A DNA stretch of 6,742 nt from an uncultured Anaerocolumna sp. (GTDB taxonomy: Bacteria; Bacillota; Clostridia; Lachnospirales; Lachnospiraceae): assembly GCA_937901695.1 (NCBI GenBank), contig CALDJN010000061.1, positions 1 to 6,742 of the forward strand, given 5' to 3'. The translations under genes were made by a program, and so were the position numbers. Positions 1 through 5,274 of this stretch are shown in pieces; position 1 is the stretch's first letter; each line of letters begins with the position of its first letter. Below the pieces are notes generated by a model. That model had not been told where the DNA came from, did no database searches, and saw nothing but the letters and a program-made list of their open reading frames with translations.

Positions 1-1334
1 GAATGACTACGGAGCAAATGCTCCCTATTATAGACAAAATGGATAAGGTAGGTTATCATTCTGTAGAATGTTGGGGTGGTGCAACCTTTGACGCATCACT
101 AAGATTTTTAAAAGAAGATCCTTGGGAAAGACTTAGAAAGTTAAGAACAGGATTTAAGAATACAAAATTACAAATGTTATTTAGAGGACAGAATATATTA
201 GGATATCGCCATTATGCAGATGATGTGGTAGAATATTTTGTTCAAAAATCCATTGCAAATGGTATTGATATTATCCGTATCTTTGATGCATTAAACGATT
301 TAAGAAACCTGGAATGTGCCGTAAAGGCAGCAAATAAAGAAAAAGGCCATGCTCAGGTAGCTATCTGCTATACACTTGGTGATGCTTATACTACTGAATA
401 TTTTATTGATTTGGCAAAAAATATAGAAAGTATGGGAGCAGATTCTATCTGTGTAAAGGATATGGCAGGATTACTAGTTCCATATAAAGCAACTGAATTA
501 ATTACTGCCTTAAAATCTGCAGTAAATATTCCAATTGATTTACATTCCCATTATACCAGTGGAGTTGCTGGAATGACTTATCTGAAGGCAGTAGAAGCAG
601 GCTGTGATATTATCGATACTGCCATGTCTCCATTTGCTATGGGAACCAGCCAGCCGGCAACAGAAGTTATGGTGGAAACTTTTAAAGGTACACCTTATGA
701 TACAGGTTTAGATCAAAAATTATTGGCAGAGATTGCAGATTATTTTAGACCTCAAAGGGATCAGGCATTGGAATCCGGATGTTTAAATCCAAAAGTTATG
801 GGTGTTAATATTAAAACACTGTTATATCAAGTACCAGGAGGTATGTTATCTAACTTATTGTCTCAATTAAAAGAGCAAAAGGCAGAAGATAGATATGCAG
901 AAGTACTGGAAGAAGTACCTAGAGTTCGGAAGGACTTTGGTGAACCACCTTTGGTTACACCATCCAGTCAGATTGTTGGAACACAGGCTGTACTAAATGT
1001 GTTATCAGGTGAACGCTATAAGATGGTAACCAAAGAATCCAAAGCCATCTTATCCGGTGAATACGGCCGTACCGCAAAACCTTTTAATCCGGAAGTGCAG
1101 AAAAAAGTCATTGGCGATAAAAAACCGATAACCTGCAGACCTGCTGATTTATTAAAACCAGAGCTGGCAACCATCGAAAAAGAAATGGAGCAGTGGAAAG
1201 AGCAGGATGAAGATGTATTGTCCTATGCATTATTCCCACAGGTAGCATTAGATTTCTTTAAGTATCGAAAGGCACAAAAGGAAAAGGTGGATTTAAACTT
1301 GGCTGATACAGAGAATAAGGCTTATCCGGTATAG
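1..1334 (+). CDS. Biotin-dependent carboxyltransferase subunit (pyruvate carboxylase subunit B / oxaloacetate decarboxylase alpha), 5' partial
   Basis: This is the carboxyltransferase component that moves CO2 between carboxybiotin and pyruvate/oxaloacetate. It is cut at the left edge. The first ATG (position 3) is internal: homologues begin further upstream with an RDAHQS-type metal-binding segment, and the bases before the ATG fit the Arg codon of a conserved ATRM motif. Counting from that Met, I see the HMGL-like TIM barrel (about 1-230) with VECWGGATFD (21-30), the VKDMAGLL segment (151-158) whose Lys is carbamylated and binds metal in the family, and the metal-binding HSH (181-183) followed by the AMGTSQPATE stretch (212-221). 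The conserved PYC/OADA C-terminal domain follows. The protein ends at NKAYPV with no biotin-attachment domain (no MKM motif), so a separate biotin carrier protein is expected, probably upstream. Sequence alone does not separate pyruvate carboxylase subunit B from a sodium-pump decarboxylase alpha subunit. Confidence 0.93.
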   Translation, partial: MTTEQMLPIIDKMDKVGYHSVECWGGATFDASLRFLKEDPWERLRKLRTGFKNTKLQMLFRGQNILGYRHYADDVVEYFVQKSIANGIDIIRIFDALNDLRNLECAVKAANKEKGHAQVAICYTLGDAYTTEYFIDLAKNIESMGADSICVKDMAGLLVPYKATELITALKSAVNIPIDLHSHYTSGVAGMTYLKAVEAGCDIIDTAMSPFAMGTSQPATEVMVETFKGTPYDTGLDQKLLAEIADYFRPQRDQALESGCLNPKVMGVNIKTLLYQVPGGMLSNLLSQLKEQKAEDRYAEVLEEVPRVRKDFGEPPLVTPSSQIVGTQAVLNVLSGERYKMVTKESKAILSGEYGRTAKPFNPEVQKKVIGDKKPITCRPADLLKPELATIEKEMEQWKEQDEDVLSYALFPQVALDFFKYRKAQKEKVDLNLADTENKAYPV

Positions 1335-1361
1335 TTTTTAGTATTATAATTCTAAACCGTC

Positions 1362-1402
1362 AAGGCGAAGAATCTTACTTTATATGAGATTCTTCGCCTT
1401 TT
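1362..1402 (+). terminator. Probable intrinsic terminator after the carboxyltransferase gene
   Basis: A perfect 14-bp stem (AAGGCGAAGAATCT at 1362-1375 with AGATTCTTCGCCTT at 1387-1400) closes an 11-nt loop, and its 3' arm runs into TTTT (1399-1402). It sits 27 nt after the stop codon. The U-tract is short, so strength is uncertain. The right arm is shared with a dispersed repeat seen at the right end of the window, so the terminator may be built from, or co-opted from, that repeat. Confidence 0.65.
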
Positions 1403-1417
1403 CGGCTCAGAATGACA
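1387..1417. repeat. Dispersed GATTCTTCGC...GGCTCAGAATGACA repeat, copy 1
   Basis: AGATTCTTCGCC, a 5-nt spacer, then GGCTCAGAATGACA. The same two blocks with a 3-nt spacer occur at 6610-6638. Within the unit ATTCT pairs with AGAAT and GCC with GGC, so it can form a small imperfect hairpin on either strand. On the minus strand it reads TGTCATTCTGAGCC then GGCGAAGAATCT, which from general recollection resembles a short palindromic repeat scattered through many bacterial chromosomes. Confidence 0.75.
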
Positions 1418-1472
1418 TGCTGGCTTGAATTTTGGTGCTTAGCCGGCATTGTATAACAAATATTATAAGTGG

Positions 1473-1522
1473 AATTGAATTTGCATAAAAAGATAGTAAG
1501 CAAAATTGAGTTTATATAAAAA
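1473..1522. repeat. Imperfect direct repeat, two 19-bp copies
   Basis: 1473-1491 and 1504-1522 match at 16 of 19 positions (AATTGA.TTT..ATAAAAA), spaced 31 bp start to start, in the gap before the SpoU-family gene. AT-rich sequence makes chance similarity plausible. Its role is unknown. Confidence 0.35.
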
Positions 1523-1532
1523 TCATTGTAAT

Positions 1533-1561
1533 TTGACTTTGGTTGGTTTAATATATTTATT
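1533..1561 (+). promoter_or_regulatory. Possible promoter for the SpoU-family methyltransferase gene
   Basis: TTGACT at 1533-1538 is a good -35 box, but no strong -10 box lies at the ideal distance. TTTATT (1556-1561) is at 17 bp, and TATATT (1552-1557) is at only 13 bp. A promoter is expected in this gap because the preceding gene ends in a terminator-like hairpin. The exact box is uncertain. Confidence 0.35.
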
Positions 1562-1566
1562 AAAAC

Positions 1567-1593
1567 TTTAGGAAAACAGTATGATTTCCTAAA
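1567..1593. promoter_or_regulatory. 9-bp perfect inverted repeat upstream of the SpoU-family gene
   Basis: TTTAGGAAA (1567-1575) and TTTCCTAAA (1585-1593) are exact reverse complements around a 9-nt loop. The dyad lies just downstream of the candidate promoter and 9 nt before the ribosome binding site (GGAGG at 1603-1607), so it could be an operator or a 5'-UTR hairpin. There is no U-tract, so it is not a terminator. Confidence 0.45.
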
Positions 1594-1613
1594 TAAATTA
1601 ACGGAGGATTTTT

Positions 1614-2333
1614 ATGGAACCAATTAAACCATACAAAAAAGCTTTTGATTATTCCTATACATTAGGAGCATTTCCTACGATTGAATTAATAAAAGGGCAC
1701 TCTGAAGCAGTAAAATCAGTTTATATACACTCTACTTTTACAGATAAGGATAACATAATAAAATTATGTAAACAAAACAATATACCTGTACTGGAAAATG
1801 ATAAATTAATTTCTAAATTAAGTGATAAAGAGAATTGTTTTGTCATTGGTGTTTTTGATAAATATGAAAATACTTTAGACGCCACAAAGTCTCACATTAT
1901 ATTAGTTAATCCAAGTAACATGGGGAATCTAGGTACTATCATACGTACAGCGGCAGGAATGGGCATCTATGATATTGGAATAATTACACCATGTGCAGAT
2001 ATCTATAATCCAAAAACAATACGTTCTTCCATGGGAGCATTTTTTAAACTTCGTCACCAGCATTTTGATTCCTTTGAAGAATATAGGAATCAATATAAAA
2101 AACATGATGTATTTACCTTTATGTTAAATGGAAGTAATACGTTAGAGATTCAAAACTGTCCCAAAACAGATTTATTTTCACTGGTATTTGGTAATGAAGC
2201 TACAGGACTGGATGATTCCTTTTTAGACGTTGGTACAAGCATAATTATTCCACAGTCACCTGATGTAGATTCTTTAAACATTACAATAGCTGTAGGTATT
2301 GGTGCTTTTATCTTTACACATCAACTTAAATAA
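1614..2333 (+). CDS. SpoU/TrmH-family RNA 2'-O-ribose methyltransferase
   Basis: A 239-residue SPOUT-class enzyme that would transfer methyl from S-adenosylmethionine to a ribose 2'-OH in rRNA or tRNA. The N-terminal ~90 residues correspond to the small substrate-binding domain found in many SpoU enzymes. The C-terminal knot domain carries the three family motifs: motif 1 NPSNMGNLGTIIRTA (99-113), with the catalytic-type Asn and Arg; RSSMGAFFKL (137-146); motif 2 VFGNEATGLDD (191-201); and motif 3 IPQSPDVDSLNITIAVGI (212-229), which forms the cofactor-binding knot. In motif 3 the usual SLNVS is SLNIT here, a conservative change. GGAGG at 1603-1607 sits 6 nt before the ATG and fixes the start. 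The gene has a gap on both sides and appears to be its own transcription unit. The exact target nucleotide cannot be read from the sequence. Confidence 0.9.
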   Translation: MEPIKPYKKAFDYSYTLGAFPTIELIKGHSEAVKSVYIHSTFTDKDNIIKLCKQNNIPVLENDKLISKLSDKENCFVIGVFDKYENTLDATKSHIILVNPSNMGNLGTIIRTAAGMGIYDIGIITPCADIYNPKTIRSSMGAFFKLRHQHFDSFEEYRNQYKKHDVFTFMLNGSNTLEIQNCPKTDLFSLVFGNEATGLDDSFLDVGTSIIIPQSPDVDSLNITIAVGIGAFIFTHQLK

Positions 2334-2494
2334 ACAAAGATAATATATCTTGAGCAAATGAATGTTACTAGAGATATGATAAAGGATTATCTATCCGTAA
2401 TTATCATAGTAAGAAAGGGCGAATGCCCTAACGAATAGGTTATGTATAATTGACGATTTAACCATCTAACCATTAAGTAAATAAAAAAAATTAC
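2334..2494. other. Non-coding gap after the SpoU-family gene with consecutive hairpins
   Basis: No convincing ORF. A weak 6-bp hairpin lies at 2337-2351. An 8-bp perfect stem TATGATAA/TTATCATA (2375-2382 with 2401-2408) encloses a second GGAT/ATCC stem (2384-2387 with 2393-2396). A GC-rich AGGGC-GAAT-GCCCT hairpin follows at 2416-2429. None has a following T-run, so they are not canonical terminators, although one may still end the upstream transcript. An A-tract (2483-2490) immediately precedes the next promoter. Confidence 0.5.
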
Positions 2495-2523
2495 TTGACA
2501 TTTCCTCTGAATTTAGTTATACT
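2495..2523 (+). promoter_or_regulatory. Strong sigma-A type promoter of ylxM-ffh
   Basis: TTGACA (2495-2500), exactly 17 bp, then TATACT (2518-2523): a perfect -35 and a -10 one base off consensus. Eight consecutive A residues at 2483-2490 could act as an UP-like element. The start site would be about 2530, giving a leader of some 50 nt before the ylxM ATG. Confidence 0.88.
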
Positions 2524-2556
2524 ACCACCTGTAAAGAAAAAAGCTTTACAGGTGGT
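2524..2556. promoter_or_regulatory. Perfect 13-bp dyad overlapping the ylxM transcription start (operator or leader hairpin)
   Basis: ACCACCTGTAAAG (2524-2536) and CTTTACAGGTGGT (2544-2556) are exact reverse complements around a 7-nt A-rich loop. The left arm begins immediately after the -10 box, so the expected start site near 2530 falls inside the stem. Only about half of the stem would be in the transcript (roughly GUAAAG/CUUUAC at the 5' end), which argues for a protein-binding operator or a 5'-end stabilising hairpin more than a terminator. The following GCTTTGTT is only weakly U-rich. Confidence 0.65.
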
Positions 2557-2579
2557 GCTTTGTTAAAGGAGAAATCAAA

Positions 2580-2996
2580 ATGAGTGTAACCAATTCAAGC
2601 ATTCATACAGAAGTAATCAATACAGATGATAAATTAAAAGAAATAGTAGAATTGTCTATATTATTCGATTTTTATGGTGAATTATTAAAAGAACATAATA
2701 AGCAGATATTCGAGGATTATATTCTAAATGATTTATCACTAAGTGAAATAGCAGATCAGAAAGGCATCAGCAGACAAGGTGTATATGATATCGTAAAACG
2801 CTGTAGTAAACAGCTTAAAGAATATGAAGAAAAGTTAAATTTAATAAAAGAGTTTAATGAAACAAAAGAAAAAGTAAATCATATCAAAGAAATTGCAAAA
2901 CAGCTGATAGAATTTTCTTCACCGAAAGAAGAAAAAGAAATAAACCAATTAAATGAAATTATAGAGATTACTAATGAAATACTGGAAGAATTATAG
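2580..2996 (+). CDS. ylxM: YlxM family helix-turn-helix protein (signal recognition particle associated)
   Basis: YlxM (UPF0122) proteins are small DNA-binding-like proteins encoded next to ffh in Firmicutes and linked to signal recognition particle function. The diagnostic N-terminal segment VELSILFDFYGELLKEHNKQ (23-42) is followed by a sigma-70 region-4-like helix-turn-helix, LSEIADQKGISRQGVYDIVKRC (54-75). The C-terminal third is Lys/Glu/Ile-rich and probably forms a long helix or coiled coil. At 138 residues it is longer than the usual 105-120, with about 20 extra residues before the conserved core plus the long tail. The start is well supported by AAAGGAGA (2565-2572), with GGAG 8 nt before the ATG and no alternative internal Met before the core. 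ffh follows after 92 nt and is probably co-transcribed. Confidence 0.92.
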   Translation: MSVTNSSIHTEVINTDDKLKEIVELSILFDFYGELLKEHNKQIFEDYILNDLSLSEIADQKGISRQGVYDIVKRCSKQLKEYEEKLNLIKEFNETKEKVNHIKEIAKQLIEFSSPKEEKEINQLNEIIEITNEILEEL

Positions 2997-3010
2997 AACA
3001 TAGTCTTTAC

Positions 3011-3037
3011 TTGATATTCATACTATTTGAGTAATAT
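3011..3037 (+). promoter_or_regulatory. Weak candidate secondary promoter upstream of ffh
   Basis: TTGATA (3011-3016) and TAATAT (3032-3037) are both good boxes but only 15 bp apart, shorter than the preferred 16-18. The 92-nt gap between ylxM and ffh would accommodate a promoter. Read-through from the strong ylxM promoter is the simpler explanation for ffh expression. Confidence 0.25.
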
Positions 3038-3088
3038 AACTCTGAAACAGATATTAATAACAAAAAGTAATTATTAGGAGGTTTTGGC

Positions 3089-4435
3089 ATGGCATTTGAA
3101 AGCCTATCCGAAAAACTGCAGAATGTATTTAAGAACCTAAGAGGCAAAGGCCGCTTATCAGAAGCAGATGTAGCTACCGCCTTAAAGGAAGTTAAGATGG
3201 CTTTATTAGAAGCAGACGTTAACTTTAAAGTAGTTAAGAACTTTATTAAGTCCGTCCAGGAACGTGCTGTTGGACAGGATGTTATGTCCAGCTTAACACC
3301 GGGGCAAATGGTTATAAAGATTGTAAATGAAGAAATGGTAAAATTAATGGGCTCTGAAACTACAGAAATTTCCTTCAAACCTGGTAATGAAATTACTGTG
3401 ATTATGATGTGTGGTCTTCAGGGTGCAGGTAAAACTACCACAACTGCTAAATTAGCAGGTAAATTTAAATCAAAAGGTAAAAAACCATTACTAGTTGCTT
3501 GTGATATCTACAGGCCGGCTGCTATTGAACAGTTACAGATTAATGGTGATAAGCAGGGCGTTCCAGTATTCTCAATGGGCGATAAACATAAGCCTGTAAA
3601 CATAGCGAAAGCAGCCATTGAACATGCTGCTAAAAACAATATGAACGTGGTTATCCTGGATACTGCAGGCCGTCTTCACATTGATGAAGATATGATGAAT
3701 GAATTAATTGAAATTAAAGAGAATATATCCATACATCAAACAATTTTGGTAGTTGACTCAATGACTGGTCAGGACGCAGTAAATGTATCCGAAATGTTTA
3801 ACAGCAAAATCGGTATTGATGGCGTTATCTTAACAAAGTTAGACGGTGATACCAGGGGTGGTGCAGCACTTTCCATTCGTGCAGTTACCGGAAAACCTAT
3901 TCTTTATACTGGTGTGGGGGAAAAATTATCTGATTTAGAACAATTTTATCCGGACCGTATGGCTTCCAGAATTCTTGGAATGGGGGATATTCTTACTTTA
4001 ATTGATAAAGCACAGGTTGATTTTGATGAGTCCAAAGCCAAAGAATTAGAGAGAAAGATCAAAAAAGCAGAGTTTGATTTTAATGACTTTTTAGATCAAA
4101 TGCACCAGATTAAAAAGATGGGTGGCTTTGGTGATATTTTAAAAATGATGCCGGGTATGGGCGGTCAGTTAAAAGACGTTGACATTGATGAAAACGCTTT
4201 GTCTGGTATAGAAGCTATTATTTATTCCATGACAAAAGAAGAGCGTTCTAACCCTGATATATTAAACCCTTCCAGAAAGAAAAGAATTGCAAAAGGTGCA
4301 GGGGTTGACATTAGTGAAGTTAACAGGATTGTAAAGCAATTTGAACAATCCAAGAAAATGATGAAACAATTTTCTGGAATGCTTGGCAGCAAAGGTGGTA
4401 AACGTAATAAATTTAAACTACCTTTTGGACTATAG
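3089..4435 (+). CDS. ffh: Signal recognition particle protein Ffh (SRP54 GTPase)
   Basis: The protein core of the bacterial signal recognition particle. It binds signal sequences of nascent chains and 4.5S/6S RNA, and docks on FtsY in a GTP-dependent way at the membrane. 448 residues is normal length. Order: N domain four-helix bundle (about 1-95); G domain with P-loop GLQGAGKTT (109-117), the SRP-specific insertion-box region DIYRPAAIEQL (139-149), DTAGR (191-195), TKLDGD (249-254) and GVGEKLSDLEQF (275-286); a GMGD linker (297-300); and a Met-rich M domain with KKMGGFGDILKMMPGMGG (342-359, signal-peptide groove finger loop) and the RNA-binding helix-turn-helix SRKKRIAKGAGVDISEVNR (395-413). 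All key GTPase residues are intact. AGGAGG at 3076-3081, 7 nt before the ATG, sets the start. Confidence 0.98.
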   Translation: MAFESLSEKLQNVFKNLRGKGRLSEADVATALKEVKMALLEADVNFKVVKNFIKSVQERAVGQDVMSSLTPGQMVIKIVNEEMVKLMGSETTEISFKPGNEITVIMMCGLQGAGKTTTTAKLAGKFKSKGKKPLLVACDIYRPAAIEQLQINGDKQGVPVFSMGDKHKPVNIAKAAIEHAAKNNMNVVILDTAGRLHIDEDMMNELIEIKENISIHQTILVVDSMTGQDAVNVSEMFNSKIGIDGVILTKLDGDTRGGAALSIRAVTGKPILYTGVGEKLSDLEQFYPDRMASRILGMGDILTLIDKAQVDFDESKAKELERKIKKAEFDFNDFLDQMHQIKKMGGFGDILKMMPGMGGQLKDVDIDENALSGIEAIIYSMTKEERSNPDILNPSRKKRIAKGAGVDISEVNRIVKQFEQSKKMMKQFSGMLGSKGGKRNKFKLPFGL

Positions 4436-4451
4436 TCTTTGTTTGGTTATA

Positions 4452-4489
4452 AATTGTTTATAAGCAATTATTTTGGGTTATAAACAATT
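4452..4489. repeat. 12-bp perfect AT-rich inverted repeat between ffh and rpsP
   Basis: AATTGTTTATAA (4452-4463) pairs exactly with TTATAAACAATT (4478-4489) around a 14-nt loop. It begins 16 nt after the ffh stop. The stem is nearly all A-T and has no T-run after it, so it is a poor intrinsic terminator. It could be a protein-binding site, an mRNA-stabilising 3' hairpin for ffh or a processing signal. Confidence 0.5.
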
Positions 4490-4517
4490 CTCTATATAAC
4501 AATTTACAATAAAAGTT

Positions 4518-4541
4518 TAATGTGAAAATATTTTTACATTA
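4518..4541 (+). other. Leader hairpin upstream of rpsP
   Basis: TAATGTGAAA (4518-4527) pairs with TTTTACATTA (4532-4541), including one G-U pair, closing an ATAT tetraloop. It lies 15 nt before the rpsP Shine-Dalgarno and would leave it exposed. It is AT-rich, so its stability is modest. Confidence 0.4.
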
Positions 4542-4555
4542 TAAAGATTTATTTT

Positions 4556-4566
4556 TAAGGAGGTGA
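4556..4566 (+). promoter_or_regulatory. Full-length Shine-Dalgarno of rpsP with adjacent start-stop codon pair
   Basis: TAAGGAGGTGA (4556-4566) complements the conserved 16S rRNA 3' tail over 11 consecutive positions. GGAGG is 9 nt from the ATG at 4573, confirming that start. Between them lies ATGTAATG: an ATG at 4568 followed at once by TAA (4571-4573), whose last A begins the real start codon. The early ATG is only 4 nt from GGAGG, probably too close for efficient use. Confidence 0.85.
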
Positions 4567-4572
4567 CATGTA

Positions 4573-4818
4573 ATGGCAGTAAAGATTAGATTAAAGAGAT
4601 TGGGACAGAAAAAGGCTCCTTTCTATAGAATCATAGTTTCAGATTCCAGAACACCAAGAGATGGTAGATTCATCGAAGAAATTGGTACTTACGATCCTAC
4701 TAGAGATCCTAGCGTTTTCAACATTAATGAAGAAGCAGCTAAGAAATGGTTATCAAACGGTGCTCAACCTACTGAAACAGTTGGCAAATTATTTAAAAAT
4801 GCAGGTATTACAAAATAA
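4573..4818 (+). CDS. rpsP: Small ribosomal subunit protein bS16
   Basis: An 81-residue structural protein of the 30S subunit that binds the 5' and central domains of 16S rRNA early in assembly. The family signature is plain: MAVKIRLKRLGQKKAPFYRI (1-20), then VSDSRTPRDGRFIEEIGTYD (22-41), and the C-terminal helix ending GAQPTETVGKLFKNAGI. Length and both termini are typical. It opens the rpsP-khpA-rimM-trmD ribosome and tRNA maturation block, 137 nt after ffh. That gap holds two hairpins but no clear promoter, so it may be read from ffh or from a weak promoter I cannot identify. Confidence 0.98.
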   Translation: MAVKIRLKRLGQKKAPFYRIIVSDSRTPRDGRFIEEIGTYDPTRDPSVFNINEEAAKKWLSNGAQPTETVGKLFKNAGITK

Positions 4819-4849
4819 TTGCTTTTTTAACTTTTTGTTGCTACAAAGT

Positions 4850-4870
4850 ATTGTGCAATAGTTGTACAAT
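4850..4870 (+). other. Hairpin between rpsP and khpA
   Basis: ATTGTGCAA (4850-4858) pairs with TTGTACAAT (4862-4870) over 9 bp, with one G-U pair and a UAG triloop. There is no T-run after it. It lies 16 nt before the khpA Shine-Dalgarno and may be an mRNA stability or processing element setting the ratio of abundant S16 to KhpA. Confidence 0.45.
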
Positions 4871-4900
4871 CATTTCACATTCCTATGGAGGTGAAGGGTA

Positions 4901-5131
4901 ATGAAAGAATTAGTTGAAGTAATTGCTAAATCACTGGTTGATTATCCTGAGAAAGTTGTTGTAACGGAAAAGGAAACCGAAAGGTCAATTGTTGTTGAAC
5001 TAAGGGTCGCTCCTGAAGATATGGGTAAAGTAATCGGAAAACAAGGCCGTATTGCCAAGTCCATCCGTACTGTTGTAAAAGCTGCAGCAACAAAGGATGA
5101 TAAGAAAGTAGTCGTTGAGATATTACAATAA
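4901..5131 (+). CDS. khpA: KH-domain RNA-binding protein KhpA (YlqC family)
   Basis: A 76-residue single KH-domain protein. In Gram-positive bacteria KhpA pairs with KhpB (Jag/EloR) as a broad RNA-binding complex affecting cell elongation and division. The protein is essentially one KH fold, with the RNA-contacting GxxG loop as GKQG (46-49) inside MGKVIGKQGRIAKSIRTVVK (41-60). The N-terminal MKELVEVIAKSLVDYPEKV is typical of the family. GGAGGTGA (4887-4894) gives a strong ribosome binding site 6 nt from the ATG. Its place between rpsP and rimM is the usual one in Firmicutes. Confidence 0.95.
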   Translation: MKELVEVIAKSLVDYPEKVVVTEKETERSIVVELRVAPEDMGKVIGKQGRIAKSIRTVVKAAATKDDKKVVVEILQ

Positions 5132-5166
5132 ATATATAACTTTTGGAATGAGTCATCAGCCCTAAG

Positions 5167-5235
5167 TTAACAACGATATTGTTAAGCAAGAACCTGGTCT
5201 TTATAGACATGCCATAAGGCGCGGGTTCTTGTTTT
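5167..5235 (+). ncRNA. Predicted structured RNA (three-way junction) upstream of rimM: candidate attenuator or cis-regulatory leader
   Basis: By hand folding: stem P0 TTAACAA/TTGTTAA (5167-5173 with 5179-5185, 5-nt loop), then P1 5184-5196 with 5222-5234, 13 bp including two G-U pairs and the core CAAGAACC/GGTTCTTG. P1 closes directly on P2 (GTCT-TTAT-AGAC, 5197-5208) and P3 (TGCC-ATAA-GGCG, 5210-5221, outer pair T-G), with only A5209 unpaired at the junction. P1 ends in TTGTTTT, so the structure could terminate transcription between khpA and rimM. The 5' and 3' arms of P0 and P1 share 2 nt. rimM's Shine-Dalgarno begins 29 nt later. I cannot assign it to a known RNA family from sequence alone, and a terminator with a branched loop is the modest alternative. 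Confidence 0.55.
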
Positions 5236-5274
5236 GTCATAGGTTCAAAATTATTTGAATGATAGGAGACCATA

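Noticed and set aside
2416..2429. GC-rich hairpin as an intrinsic terminator for the SpoU-family gene
   Set aside because: It has only 5 bp and no T-run follows on the + strand.
3007..3378. Minus-strand ORF of 123 codons overlapping the start of ffh
   Set aside because: It lies antisense to the well-supported ffh coding region, has no recognisable domain and no ribosome binding site I can support.
4454..4483. Promoter TTGTTT-N18-TTATAA ahead of rpsP
   Set aside because: The boxes lie inside a perfect AT-rich inverted repeat and are weak, so chance in AT-rich sequence is as likely.
4661..4861. Plus-strand ORF of 66 codons overlapping rpsP
   Set aside because: It is the alternative reading frame of bS16 with no Shine-Dalgarno, and it runs into the intergenic hairpin.
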